Assembly: GCA_965232455.1 (NCBI GenBank) | Contig: OZ246981.1 | Location: 5,704,001 to 5,768,000 of the forward strand | Source: JBFGFX01 sp965232455 | GTDB taxonomy: Bacteria; Pseudomonadota; Gammaproteobacteria; Steroidobacterales; Woeseiaceae | Direction: 5' to 3' | Length of the DNA: 64,000 nt | In this document: positions 34,662 to 44,995 of the stretch, piece after piece | How positions within the stretch are numbered: position 1 is the first letter of the stretch | Layout of the letters: each line of letters starts with the position of its first letter | Translations under genes and position numbers: made by a program | Notes under the pieces: model-generated | What the model was told of the DNA's origin: nothing | Seen by the model: only the letters and a program-made list of their open reading frames with translations | Database searches by the model: none

Positions 34662-37600
34662 ATGGTGAAGCCAGCGATCAACGTCCGGATTCGTATGCTT
34701 TTCTTACCATATGTGTTGTTCATGTTGGCGTTTCTGACGCCCGTGCAACTCCTCGCGGGTCCCGAAGATCCGTGGGATGGCGGGCAATGGAGCGCGGTCA
34801 TCGATTGGCCCCACATCGCCGTATCGGCGGCTAACTTGCCAGACGGACGGGTACTGACCTGGTCGGGTTCCGAACGCGAAACCTGGCCGACCACCGAGCA
34901 AACCTACAGCGCCACTTGGGATCCCTCCACCGGTGCATTCGAGGAAATTTTTCACCCGACGCACAACATGTTCTGTGCACATTTGGCGATGCTTGAGGAT
35001 GGACGCGTGTTCGTCAACGGCGGCCGAAACCAGACCAACAGTCCGTGGACGAGCGTTTTTGATTTTCGAGACAGTGAATGGGTACAGATCGAGAATATGC
35101 CGTCCGGTGGTCGCTGGTACCCGACGACGATCGCTACAGCAGAGGGCGATGTTTTTACCGCGATCGGCACGGCTAGCCAGCAGCGTTACCCGGAAATCTG
35201 GAACGTGCAGGACGGTTGGCAAATCAAGAACGGTATCGACTTCAACGCGATGGTTCTGAACGATTATTTTTCGTCCGGTTCGCACGGTGAGAGTCGATGG
35301 TGGCCTATCCTGCACGTGGCGCCGAACGGTCAGATATTTCATTCTGGCCCGACGCCGAAAATGCACTACATCGATGTCGCCGGAAATGGCAGCTACACCC
35401 AGACGGGGCCCGAATTCACCGACTGGTATCACAAACATGGTACTTCGATCATGTATGACGAGGGCAAGATCCTGACGGCGGGAGGCTGGATTGCCGGCAA
35501 CAACATCACGAGCACCAATAAGGCTTTCACGATCGACCTGAACGGCCCGTCACCGGTGGTGCAGTTGACGGCGCCGATGGAATTCGCCCGTAAGTTCCAT
35601 AACGGCGTCATGCTGCCGAACGGCGAAGTGCTGGTCGTGGGCGGCAACACGTCAGGCCAGAAATTCAGCGACAACGGCACCGTACTTGCGACCGAGATTT
35701 GGAATCCGCAGACTGGCCAATGGCGGCGTGGAGCGTCGATGGCCACGCCGAGAAATTACCATTCGGTCGCTCTTCTCCTGGTTGATGGTCGGGTGCTCGC
35801 GGCCGGCAGCGGCTATTGCGCTGGCAATGCAAACTGCAATGGCTCAAGTCACAAGGATGCGGAAGTCTACAGCCCTTCGTATCTTTTCGATGCGAACGGC
35901 AACCTTGCCGCACGGCCCAGCATCACTGGCGCACCTGGGCGAGTTTCCAGTGGTGAGGTGTTCGACGTATCCGCGACGCAGGGGATCACGCAGTTCAGCA
36001 TGATCAAAATGAGTTCGACGACGCACGGAATGAACACGGACGTCCGTTTTGTGAACGTCTCGTTCACCGAGGTGGCGCCGGGCAGCTATGAGTTGGTGGC
36101 GAACACCAATACCAACGTTCTGACCGCGGGCTATTGGATGCTGTTCGCTATCGACGGCAGCGGCGTCCCGTCCGTAGCGCACGTCATGCAGGCGAACACG
36201 TCGGGAATGCCGTGGATCAATCAACTCCCCGACCAGTCTTCAGGGATTGACCAAAGCGTCGACGTTCAGATTACGGCGGGCGACGCGGATGACGACCCGC
36301 TCACCTACAGTGCAATCGGCCTGCCGGAGGGCCTGTCAATCGATCCCGCCACCGGGGCGATCACGGGCGCGGCAACGTCAGTCGGAAATTATGCCGTCAC
36401 CGTTACTGTCAACGACAACGACGAGGGGAGCCGATCGAGATCGTTTGACTGGGCGGTGTTTGGCCAGGGCCTGGGCCAGATCCGGCGCGACTGGTGGACC
36501 GGCATCAGTGGCACGGCGGTCAGCGACCTGACCAACAACCCCAATTATCCGGATTCGCCAACAGGTACGGAATTCATCACGTCGCTCGAAACGCCGACCA
36601 ATATCGATAACAACTACGGTACTCGAGTTCACGGCTATCTCACGCCCGACGTAAGCGGTGACTACCGGTTCTGGATCGCGAGCGACGACTTCGGCGAGCT
36701 TTGGCTCAGTAGCGACGGCGATCCGGCCAACAAAGCGCGGATTGCTCACGTGCCGGGGTGGTCCCCTTCGCGGAATTGGACTAAATACCCCGAGCAGGAG
36801 TCACCGCCGGTTTCTCTGGTAGCCGGTCAAACCTACTTCATCGAAGCGCTGCAGAAAGAAGCCGGCGGCGGGGACAATCTTGCGGTCGGCTGGCGTAAGC
36901 CCGGTGAAAGCGGCATCAGCGTGATACCCGGGGCGTATCTTTCGACCGACAACATCGGTATCGGATCCCCAGCCGATGCAAAAATTCATGCTGCCATCGC
37001 GCAGAACGTCGGCGACGCCTGGTCGGTGATTTCGCTGCCGGAGAATTATGACAACATGGTTGTGGTCGCGACTCCGGTTTATACCGACGCAAGTGTTCCT
37101 CTTGTGACGCGTATCCGGAATGCAAGCGGAAACCAGTTTGAACTTCGGGTGCAAAACCCGAGCGGCGCATCGTCGGCTGCGTCGGTACCGGTTCATTACG
37201 TCGTTGCCGAGGTCGGTGTTTATTCCGGCAACGGCATCACGATGGAGGTTGCGAAATACGAGTCGAGCGTCGTGGACCGCAAGAACTCCTGGGTTGGAGA
37301 AACCTTGTCGTACGGGCAGAGCTATACGAATCCCTTGGTAATCGGTCAGGTCATGTCGGCCAATGATGCGCAGTGGAGCGTATTTTGGGCCTCAAGCGGC
37401 AGCAGGACGAACCCGCCGAGCGCAAGCGCGTTTAGCGCGGGACGCCATGTAGGTGAAGACTCGAGCCCGAACCGGGCGGACGAGACGATCGGCTATTTCG
37501 TCTTCGAGGCGGGCGGTGGTCAGGTTGGGCCCATCAGCCTGAGAGCAGCGCTCGGCGGCGATGTCATTCGCGGCGTTGGCAATAATGCTCCCTACTCGTA

Positions 37601-40412
37601 CACCCTCGGCGACACGACGAATGTCGCAATCTTGTCGTCGAACGGCATGGACGGTGGCGACGGCGGCTGGCCGGTGCTGTATGGTGGTGATCCGCTAAGC
37701 GGGGGAGTCCTGCAGCTCGCTATCGACGAAGACCGAATCAACGATACCGAAAGGTCACACACTACCGAGCAGGTAGCCTATCTTGCGCTGGATGTCCCGC
37801 TCGACGAACCGTTGACGGTCAACCCCATCGATCCCGTACCGGAAACCGTCGGGAACGCGGTCGCGTTCGATGCCTCGGCCAGCGGTGGCACGGGCCTGCT
37901 CTACAATTGGAACTTCGGTGACGGTTCGCCGGAAACCGGGTTCACCGTTCAGTCTCAGGTGGCGCACAGTTACACGGCACCGGGCCGCTACATCGTTTCG
38001 GTGACCGTCCGTGACCCAATGTCGGGCGAGGAAGTCATTCAGACCTTCGTGCAGCTCGTACACTACCCACTGGCTGCTTTCGTCCCGAGCGCGTCAACGA
38101 GTATCGTACTACACGAGAATCAGCGGCAGTCGTGGAACGTCAACCCCGACAACGACACGGTGACCGTGATCGATACGATTTCGAGAACGAAGCTCTCCGA
38201 GATTACGGTCGGTGACGAACCGGTTGCCGTACAGGTAGCGCCTGATGGTACGGTTTGGGTCGTCAACAAGTCGTCTGCATCGATATCGGTCATCGACAGC
38301 GTCGCATTGGCGGTGACGTCGACGATTTCGCTGCAGCCGGCTTCGCAACCTCACGGCCTCGTGTTCCATGGCGGGCTCGGCGCAGCGTACGTCGCGCTCG
38401 AGGCGACGGGCGACGTGTTGAAACTCGATGCGGACACCGGCGCGGAATTGGCCCGGGCGTTCGTGGGCAATCGTCCGCGACACGTATCGATCGGTGGAGA
38501 CGGTCTGCGGTTGTTCGTCTCGCGTTTTGTAACGCCCGTGCTGCCCGATGAATGGACGGCATCACCAGTGGTCGAGTCCGGCGGCGTGTTCTACGGCGGC
38601 GAAGTGGTCTCGATCGCCGCGGACACGATGGTGCAAACCGATGTGACCGTGCTGCAGCATAGCGATCGCGGCGTTTCCGAACACACGGGGCCCGGTGTGC
38701 CGAACTATCTTGGTCCTGCGGTTATGTCACCGGACGCGACGGCCGCGTTCGTTCCGTCCAAGCAGGACAACATACTGGCGGGTGCGCTGCGAGGCGGACA
38801 GGGCATGACCTTCGATCAGACGGTCAGGGCGGTGACGTCGAAGATCGATCTACCGGCTGCAAAGGAAGCGTTCTGGGCGAGGATCGACCACGACAACGCC
38901 AGCGTCGCCAGCCACGCGGCGTTTGGGCCCTACGGCGCCTATCTGTTTACGGCACTGGAAGGCAATCGCGAGATTGCGATCAGCGACGCGTACACTGCTG
39001 TGGAGCTGATGCGATTTGACACGGCGCGTGCCCCGCAGGGTCTTGCGGTATCAGCTGACGGCCAGGCTTTATACGTACACAACTTCATGGACCGATCCGT
39101 CACGATCTTCGACATCAGCGCCGTTACCGGCAGCAACAAACTCGAAGTTACGTTGCTGGCGACCGTCGACGCCGTTGCCAATGAACAGTTGAGCGCGCAG
39201 GTGTTGAACGGAAAACAGCTGTTTTACGATGCACGGGATCCGCGTCTGGCATTGGATTCTTACATGAGCTGTGCGTCCTGCCACAACCAGGGCGGCCAGG
39301 ACGGAAGGGTGTGGGATTTCACCGGAGTCGGTGAGGGTTTGCGCAACACCATTACTCTCGAAGGGCGTGCGGCCACGGTACATGGCTTCCTGCACTGGAG
39401 TGCAAACTTCGATGAGGTCCAGGATTTTGAGGGCCAGATCCGGAATTTTGCGGGTGGTACCGGGTTGATGTCCGATGCGGATTTCCTCGCTGGTACGCGT
39501 TCGGAGCCGCTGGGCGATCCCAAGGCCGGACTCAGCAGCGACCTCGACGCGTTAGCCGCCTATCTCGGGTCTCTCGACGCATTCCCCGACAGCCCGTATC
39601 GCAACGCCGACGGCACGCTTTCGGCGGATGCGGAGCTGGGGCGCCTAGTGTTCGAGGACAAGGGCTGTGCCGGTTGCCACGCGCCGCCGCGCTTCACCGA
39701 CAGCGATGCCGCCAACTTGCACGATGTCGGAACCCTGGAACCGTCGAGCGGTTTACGACTTGGCGGGCCTCTCAACGGCATCGACACGCCGTCGCTCATC
39801 AGCGTCTGGAAGACTGCGCCGTATCTGCATGACGGCTCGGCGTTCGATACGACGGAAGCCATTGCAGCGCACGTTGGACTGACGCTTACGCAGACGGAGC
39901 TGACGCAACTTGGTTTCTATCTGGAGGAACTCGACGGCGTTACCGCGAGCATCGGGTTTGGCTGTGTGGATTGCTTCGACTTCAGTAGCCTGACGATCGA
40001 TTCCTACTCGAATCAGGATCGCGTCGGCACGTATTCGATAGTCGAAAACGGCGCCGGCATCTATCTACAGGACAACACTTGGAAGCGGACAATAGAGACT
40101 TATGCGATAACGCCGAACACAGTGATCGAGTTTGAATTCGAGTCGTCCTCGCAAGGCGAGATCCATGGAATCGGGTTTGATGAGAACAACAGCCTATCAT
40201 CGAGCCGCATTTTCCAGGTGTACGGCACACAGAATTGGGGTATCGGTGCGTTCGACACCTACTCAGGAAGCGGTCGCGTGACGATGCAAATTCCGGTTGG
40301 CCAGTACTACACGGGTAACTCTATGCATTTGATTGTGGTCAACGACAAGGACAGCGGTTCGCAGGGAAACAATTCGACCTTCCGCAACGTCCGCGTTTTC
40401 GAGTCACCGTAG
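34662..40412 (+). CDS. Secreted copper-radical oxidase-like / di-haem cytochrome c multidomain protein
   Basis: From ATG 34662 the protein has 1,916 residues. It begins with a signal peptide (about 1-29). A galactose-oxidase-like kelch domain (about 30-510) follows, with the Cys-Tyr pair (C105, Y153), Y366-H367 and H455 all placed as in fungal galactose oxidase. Next are a cadherin/Ig-like region (about 515-590), PA14 (about 600-755) and a strand-rich region (about 768-960). Then come a PKD domain (about 1050-1135), a YVTN-type propeller (about 1150-1500) and a cytochrome c peroxidase/MauG-like part with C-A-S-C-H (residue 1537) and C-A-G-C-H (residue 1669). A C-terminal carbohydrate-binding-like beta-sandwich (about 1775-1916) closes it. 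GTG 34653 is an alternative start. The next gene is a MauG-type protein. Confidence 0.88.
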   Translation: MVKPAINVRIRMLFLPYVLFMLAFLTPVQLLAGPEDPWDGGQWSAVIDWPHIAVSAANLPDGRVLTWSGSERETWPTTEQTYSATWDPSTGAFEEIFHPTHNMFCAHLAMLEDGRVFVNGGRNQTNSPWTSVFDFRDSEWVQIENMPSGGRWYPTTIATAEGDVFTAIGTASQQRYPEIWNVQDGWQIKNGIDFNAMVLNDYFSSGSHGESRWWPILHVAPNGQIFHSGPTPKMHYIDVAGNGSYTQTGPEFTDWYHKHGTSIMYDEGKILTAGGWIAGNNITSTNKAFTIDLNGPSPVVQLTAPMEFARKFHNGVMLPNGEVLVVGGNTSGQKFSDNGTVLATEIWNPQTGQWRRGASMATPRNYHSVALLLVDGRVLAAGSGYCAGNANCNGSSHKDAEVYSPSYLFDANGNLAARPSITGAPGRVSSGEVFDVSATQGITQFSMIKMSSTTHGMNTDVRFVNVSFTEVAPGSYELVANTNTNVLTAGYWMLFAIDGSGVPSVAHVMQANTSGMPWINQLPDQSSGIDQSVDVQITAGDADDDPLTYSAIGLPEGLSIDPATGAITGAATSVGNYAVTVTVNDNDEGSRSRSFDWAVFGQGLGQIRRDWWTGISGTAVSDLTNNPNYPDSPTGTEFITSLETPTNIDNNYGTRVHGYLTPDVSGDYRFWIASDDFGELWLSSDGDPANKARIAHVPGWSPSRNWTKYPEQESPPVSLVAGQTYFIEALQKEAGGGDNLAVGWRKPGESGISVIPGAYLSTDNIGIGSPADAKIHAAIAQNVGDAWSVISLPENYDNMVVVATPVYTDASVPLVTRIRNASGNQFELRVQNPSGASSAASVPVHYVVAEVGVYSGNGITMEVAKYESSVVDRKNSWVGETLSYGQSYTNPLVIGQVMSANDAQWSVFWASSGSRTNPPSASAFSAGRHVGEDSSPNRADETIGYFVFEAGGGQVGPISLRAALGGDVIRGVGNNAPYSYTLGDTTNVAILSSNGMDGGDGGWPVLYGGDPLSGGVLQLAIDEDRINDTERSHTTEQVAYLALDVPLDEPLTVNPIDPVPETVGNAVAFDASASGGTGLLYNWNFGDGSPETGFTVQSQVAHSYTAPGRYIVSVTVRDPMSGEEVIQTFVQLVHYPLAAFVPSASTSIVLHENQRQSWNVNPDNDTVTVIDTISRTKLSEITVGDEPVAVQVAPDGTVWVVNKSSASISVIDSVALAVTSTISLQPASQPHGLVFHGGLGAAYVALEATGDVLKLDADTGAELARAFVGNRPRHVSIGGDGLRLFVSRFVTPVLPDEWTASPVVESGGVFYGGEVVSIAADTMVQTDVTVLQHSDRGVSEHTGPGVPNYLGPAVMSPDATAAFVPSKQDNILAGALRGGQGMTFDQTVRAVTSKIDLPAAKEAFWARIDHDNASVASHAAFGPYGAYLFTALEGNREIAISDAYTAVELMRFDTARAPQGLAVSADGQALYVHNFMDRSVTIFDISAVTGSNKLEVTLLATVDAVANEQLSAQVLNGKQLFYDARDPRLALDSYMSCASCHNQGGQDGRVWDFTGVGEGLRNTITLEGRAATVHGFLHWSANFDEVQDFEGQIRNFAGGTGLMSDADFLAGTRSEPLGDPKAGLSSDLDALAAYLGSLDAFPDSPYRNADGTLSADAELGRLVFEDKGCAGCHAPPRFTDSDAANLHDVGTLEPSSGLRLGGPLNGIDTPSLISVWKTAPYLHDGSAFDTTEAIAAHVGLTLTQTELTQLGFYLEELDGVTASIGFGCVDCFDFSSLTIDSYSNQDRVGTYSIVENGAGIYLQDNTWKRTIETYAITPNTVIEFEFESSSQGEIHGIGFDENNSLSSSRIFQVYGTQNWGIGAFDTYSGSGRVTMQIPVGQYYTGNSMHLIVVNDKDSGSQGNNSTFRNVRVFESP

Positions 40413-40496
40413 CGAATACGAGCGTGCTGTTGAGTTACGATGAAATGCGTGGCCTGTGTTCGACAATTTGATCGGACCGGCTCGGCAAGCGCTCGC

Positions 40497-42077
40497 ATGA
40501 ACGGGCGCCTGCCCGCCCGCCTGGTGCTCTTGTGCCTCATCGGCGCGGCATTTGGTGCCAGTGCTCAGCCGCTGAGCGGTTTGACTGAAGACGGCAAGTA
40601 CGCCGTCACGTTGAGTCCGGAAGGCTCTGAAATACCGATCGGCCCGCTGCACAGTTGGGTACTGGAGCTCAGGACGGCCGACGATGAAACCTTCGTGCCA
40701 CGGCAGCTGGGTATTTACGGCGGGATGCCGGAGCACGGCCACGGTTTACCCTCCGAGCCGCAGCCGACAGAGCAGCTTGCGGCGGGGGAGTACCGCATAG
40801 ACGGTGTTCGTTTCAATATGGCCGGGCGCTGGCAGATGACCGTCGGGGTCGTCGGTCCGGCTGGAGCGGACAAAATTACTTTCGACTTCAATGTGGCGCC
40901 ACGGGCCGCCGTTGAGGCACGCCCGGGCGATGGTTGGACCGCAGCCGAGTTGGCGCTACTGCAATCGCTGTTGCTCACGTTGCCGCCGCCCGTCGATCCA
41001 AGTAACCGCTTTGTCGGCGATCCGCGGGCAATTGCTCTGGGTAAATCGCTGTTCTTCGATCCGAAACTGAGCACCACTGGCGAGGTGTCCTGTGCAAGCT
41101 GTCATCAGCCTGAATTGAAATTCACCGACGGCCTGAAACTCGGGGTTGGCTCCTCGGAGGTTAGTCGGCATACACCGACGCTGCTTGGCGTCGCGCACGC
41201 AGAGTGGTTTTACTGGGACGGGCGGCGCGACAGTTTATGGTCCCAGTCGGTCACGCCGCTGGAGACCACGGGAGAGATGGACAACAATCGTCTCGCGGTG
41301 ATCCGTTATGTTCTGCAGAGCAGCGATTACGGGCCTGCCTACACCGAACTGGCGCACAATGGCCTCTCTCTCTCCGCACTGCCCGAAAACGCGGGTCCCT
41401 ATGGTAATACCGAAGAGCGTTCAGCGTGGTCGCGACTCACCGAGCCGCAGCGGCAGGCCATCAACGCGACGTTTGCAAACATCGGCAAGTTCATCGCCAG
41501 CTATGTCGCTACGCTGCAACCGGAGACATCGCGTTTTGATCGTTTTGCCACACAGATATTGCGCGGCGACAGCCGGAAAGCCCAAACGTACATGAGCGAT
41601 GACGAGATCGCCGGTTTGAGGCTATATCTGGATTCCGCGAAAACGCAGTGCTTGCGTTGCCACAACGGACCCCTTTTCACTAATCATGGTTTCCACAACA
41701 TAGGCACTGCCCTCGACGACCGGGGAAGGATGGATATGGGTCGAATAGTTGGTTTGAGCTCGGCGCAGCACGACCCGTTCAACTGTCGCGGCGGGTACAG
41801 CGATGTGCCGCCAGGTGAGTGCGACGAGTTCCGTTTCGGCAACGACACTCACGCGTCGATGGGAGCGTTCAAGGTGCCGTCACTGCGCAACGCAGGGCTC
41901 ACCGCGCCCTATATGCACGACGGCAGATTCGCGACGCTCAAACAGGTTGTCGACTATTACCGCAGTCCGCCGGAAGCGAATGTAAGCGGGCACGAATTGC
42001 CGGTACTCGATTTGACCGAGCGGGAATCCCGCCAACTTGCCGCGTTTATTGGCTCGCTGGACGATTCTGAAAGATAG
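40497..42077 (+). CDS. Di-haem cytochrome c peroxidase / MauG-like protein
   Basis: From ATG 40497 the 526-residue protein has a signal peptide (cleavage near A-S-A-Q). A short N-terminal strand domain (about 25-140), like a FixH/YtkA-type fold, follows. The cytochrome c peroxidase region has C-A-S-C-H (Cys about 199) and C-L-R-C-H (Cys about 385), plus F-K-V-P-S-L-R-N near residue 460. It should be periplasmic. It lies 84 bases after the copper-radical oxidase gene, so it could pair with it as an electron acceptor or as a cofactor-maturing enzyme. A start at 40440 is possible but places the signal peptide late. Confidence 0.88.
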   Translation: MNGRLPARLVLLCLIGAAFGASAQPLSGLTEDGKYAVTLSPEGSEIPIGPLHSWVLELRTADDETFVPRQLGIYGGMPEHGHGLPSEPQPTEQLAAGEYRIDGVRFNMAGRWQMTVGVVGPAGADKITFDFNVAPRAAVEARPGDGWTAAELALLQSLLLTLPPPVDPSNRFVGDPRAIALGKSLFFDPKLSTTGEVSCASCHQPELKFTDGLKLGVGSSEVSRHTPTLLGVAHAEWFYWDGRRDSLWSQSVTPLETTGEMDNNRLAVIRYVLQSSDYGPAYTELAHNGLSLSALPENAGPYGNTEERSAWSRLTEPQRQAINATFANIGKFIASYVATLQPETSRFDRFATQILRGDSRKAQTYMSDDEIAGLRLYLDSAKTQCLRCHNGPLFTNHGFHNIGTALDDRGRMDMGRIVGLSSAQHDPFNCRGGYSDVPPGECDEFRFGNDTHASMGAFKVPSLRNAGLTAPYMHDGRFATLKQVVDYYRSPPEANVSGHELPVLDLTERESRQLAAFIGSLDDSER

Positions 42078-42262
42078 GCGGAGAGACGCGGAAGCCGGAG
42101 GTAGGCATGGGTTGCCCGATATGCCGGGCTCCTGCTGCAACAATACGGTGGCGAACATGCCCGGGCGCGGTGCCTTTTCCACTGGCCGATGGGAGCGTCC
42201 AGCTTGCCGCGGTACTTTTGGTCCTGCGGCTGATGTCCGGTCACCAGGCGCACACGCGCTGA

Positions 42263-42937
42263 TTACAACAACCTGTGCCCCTGCAGTGCGCGCACCGCGG
42301 TCGATGGCTCGACGTCTGGCAGCAGTCTTTCATCGGGAACGAGCTGACCGAGCTCCGCACGGAGTGGCAGGACGCCTGCCCAAACCGGAATCTCGTAGTC
42401 GTCGTCTTCGTCGCTCGGTGGCCCCGCCGACACCTTCGCCGACGCCGCCGAAATCTCGAGTTCGATGACGCCGGTCATTTTGATCTCCCGTTCGTGGGGA
42501 GCGCGAAGCTCGTCCCAGCGCCCCGGCATGAGGTGTTCGCTGATGATTTTCATGGCGTGCAGTTTTTTGTCGCGGTTTTCAATGAGGCGCGTTGTTCCAA
42601 ACACGGTAACCGACCGGTAGTTCATAGACGAATTGAAGGCGGAGCGCGCCAGTACGATGCCGTCAATCAGCGTGACGTTCAGACAAGCTTCCGGGGCTTT
42701 CTCGAGCATGCGAATGATGCGAGCCTTGCGGGCACCGTGCAGGTAAATGACGTCGTCCTCGCGCCCGTAGATCATCGGCACGACGACCGGTCTGTCGCTT
42801 CCGCCGAACGCAACATGTGCAACGAGGCCGGCGTCCAGGATTCGATACACGGTATCTTTGTCGTAATGCGCTTTTTCCCGCAGCTGTCTGACAGTGTTTT
42901 GTTCGTCGGTCTGATAGTTCTCGGTCACTTGAATCAT
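42263..42937 (-). CDS. Pyridoxamine 5'-phosphate oxidase-like family protein
   Basis: The 224-residue protein has an FMN-binding split-barrel: G-L-V-A-H-V-A-F-G, V-V-V-P-M-I-Y-G-R-E-D-D and Y-L-H-G-A-R-K-A-R (about residues 38-80), then V-T-V-F-G-T-T-R-L-I. It most resembles the NimA/nitroreductase-like PNPOx group. The start overlaps the stop of the DASS transporter gene by four bases (ATGA), so they are co-translated. The substrate is unknown. The same frame continues to 43684 as antisense filler over the transporter, which I discount. Confidence 0.84.
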   Translation of the reverse strand: MIQVTENYQTDEQNTVRQLREKAHYDKDTVYRILDAGLVAHVAFGGSDRPVVVPMIYGREDDVIYLHGARKARIIRMLEKAPEACLNVTLIDGIVLARSAFNSSMNYRSVTVFGTTRLIENRDKKLHAMKIISEHLMPGRWDELRAPHEREIKMTGVIELEISAASAKVSAGPPSDEDDDYEIPVWAGVLPLRAELGQLVPDERLLPDVEPSTAVRALQGHRLL

Positions 42938-44403
42938 CCTTGTAAAAAGCGCGGCGCCAGGGTCAGCGCGACAATGGACACCAATACGATCCCGGTGACG
43001 TTCAGCGCCAGACCGGCGCGCGCCATTCTCGGGATCGTGAGCAGCCCGGAGCCAAAGACGATGGCGTTCGGCGGCGTCGCGACGGGCAGCATGAAGGCGC
43101 AGCTTGCGGCAAGCGTAACCGGAACCGTCAGCACGATGGGATTGATGCCGGCCTCGATCGCGATTGCACCGACGACCGGCAGGAAGGTTGCGGTAGTGGC
43201 GATATTGCTGGTCAGCTCGGTCAGAAAGATGATCATCGAGGCCGCGCAGACGACGAGTATGGCCACCGGCAGCATGCCGAGATCCGTCAGGCTGCTGCCG
43301 AGCCACGCGGCAAGCCCTGTGTGGCTGACGGCGCCCGCCAGCGACAGACCGCCGCCAAACAACAGGAGGATGCTCCAGGGTAGTTTTTCCGCATACCGCC
43401 AGCGAATCAGCATCGGGTCGCTTTTGTCGCCGCTTGGGATCAGGAACAGGGCAATCGCGCCGGCCATCGCGATACCCGAATCGTCCAGCGCTTCGAGACC
43501 CGGAACCTTCGTCAGGACCGGGCGCATGATCCAGGTGACGGCGAGCGCGAGAAAAACGTAGCCGACCCGTTTTTCGGGCGTTTTGATGCCGCCCATGTCG
43601 TTTTTCATTTGCCGTAGCGTAGCCCGGCCTTCCGCGGACGTACGGAAATCGACTTTGAAGACCACACGGGTGAGCATCAGCCATGCCAGCGGAGCCATGA
43701 CGAGGCTGAGCGGCACGCCCACGGTCATCCAGCGCGCAAAGTCGATTTCGACGCTGTAGGTGTCCAACATGAACGCCGCCATCATCGCGTTCGGCGCGGT
43801 CCCAACAAGCGTGGCCATCCCGCCGATTGTCGATGCGTAGGCGATACCGAGCAGCAGCGCGTACTGGAAATCCGATTTCTGTGCGTCGCTCAGGCTACCG
43901 ACGGTTGCATGGATAACGGTGATGACGGACACGCCGATCGGCAACAGCATCATCGTGGTCGAGGTATTCATGACCCACATACTGAGCAGCGCGCTCGCCA
44001 GCATGAAGCCGCCAACCAGCGACCGCCCGTTCCCGCCGACGTGCTGGAGTATCGTTAGCGCAATCCGCCGGTGAAGGTCCCAGCGCTGCATCGCAAGCGC
44101 AACGACGAATCCGCCGAGAAACAGAAATATGACCTTGTTGGCGAACGGCGCGGCCGTGTCGTGGATATCGGCAATGCCGAGCAGCGGAAACAGCACGAGC
44201 GGCAGCAGCGCGGTTATCGCGATAGGGACCGCTTCGGTCGCCCACCAGACCGCCATCCATACACCCATCGCCGCGGTGCGCCATGCCGCCGTCGATAGTT
44301 CCTCCGGGGGACCCATCGCCAGCAGGATCAGCGCCAGAAACGGACCGAGCAGGAGTCCGATTTTCTGATGCCGCGAGCGGCCGTTCGCGTTCGTCTGAGA
44401 CAC
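42934..44403 (-). CDS. DASS family (SLC13) sodium/dicarboxylate symporter
   Basis: The 489-residue protein has about eleven membrane helices. Family landmarks include W-A-T-E-A-V-P-I-A-I-T-A-L-L-P near residue 55, the S-N-T motif region as N-T-S-T-T (about residue 147), T-E-L-T-S-N-I-A-T-T (about 395) and the G-T-A-P-N-A loop. It should import C4-dicarboxylates or sulphate-like anions with sodium. It overlaps the PNPOx-like gene by four bases. The 592-base upstream stretch holds its promoter and the orphan terminator at 44876. Confidence 0.9.
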   Translation of the reverse strand: MSQTNANGRSRHQKIGLLLGPFLALILLAMGPPEELSTAAWRTAAMGVWMAVWWATEAVPIAITALLPLVLFPLLGIADIHDTAAPFANKVIFLFLGGFVVALAMQRWDLHRRIALTILQHVGGNGRSLVGGFMLASALLSMWVMNTSTTMMLLPIGVSVITVIHATVGSLSDAQKSDFQYALLLGIAYASTIGGMATLVGTAPNAMMAAFMLDTYSVEIDFARWMTVGVPLSLVMAPLAWLMLTRVVFKVDFRTSAEGRATLRQMKNDMGGIKTPEKRVGYVFLALAVTWIMRPVLTKVPGLEALDDSGIAMAGAIALFLIPSGDKSDPMLIRWRYAEKLPWSILLLFGGGLSLAGAVSHTGLAAWLGSSLTDLGMLPVAILVVCAASMIIFLTELTSNIATTATFLPVVGAIAIEAGINPIVLTVPVTLAASCAFMLPVATPPNAIVFGSGLLTIPRMARAGLALNVTGIVLVSIVALTLAPRFLQG

Positions 44404-44875
44404 GTTCAGTCATTCTCTCCAAGTGTTGACGCAGCAAAGCTGCAGAGCGTATCGCGTTTCAATGGCCTGGCGCCAAGGATTCGCGATCACGATCGCGATA
44501 CGGCGCCCGCGCGCACCGCTATTTGGGCGGAAGGTCACCAATAAACCCACATGTAGTACGTAACTCGCTTTGAGACACAAGATGTAGTAGCATTTTCCGC
44601 GTACCAAGTCGGTACGCACGGAGATGAGGTGTTTTAAGGCAATATCGGCGTGATCGCCATACAGGATGCAGGATTCGGTGAGCGTGCCGGCGTGATCCCT
44701 CTCATCATCGCCGGTCGTTCCGATGTTTTCGGTTTGGTTCCGATCGGATCGCAAGCATCAGCCGGAACGCGATCACGGGGTAAAGAACAGACTAGACTGA
44801 ACGATTCAGAAACTGGATCTTCGCGCTCGTTCGACCGTTAATCTGATCGACGTCTTTTGCACCTTCTGCTTCTTT

Positions 44876-44903
44876 GCCGCCCAGGACACTGGGCGGCTTT
44901 TTT
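44876..44903 (+). terminator. Rho-independent terminator, possibly of an unannotated small RNA
   Basis: A perfect 9-bp stem (GCCGCCCAG with CTGGGCGGC), loop GACA and six T form a strong terminator on the plus strand. No coding region ends upstream of it: the nearest plus-strand gene is 2.8 kb away, and the gap 44404-44875 has no convincing frame. It therefore probably ends a small RNA whose 5' end lies between about 44640 and 44800. Confidence 0.85.
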
Positions 44904-44995
44904 ATCGCTCAATGGATTTGCGGCGCATTTCTCATGCACGGTGAGCTTGTGCACAATGGCCGCGTGATCAATCTCCCGGTCGGTGCGCAGGTCGA

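Noticed and set aside
42938..43684. Upstream extension of the PNPOx-like frame
   Set aside because: It lies in another frame over the DASS transporter; the true start at 42937 overlaps that gene's stop in ATGA.
44410..44754. Minus-strand frame of 114 codons
   Set aside because: Composition is not gene-like and no ribosome-binding site is visible; it lies in the transporter promoter region.
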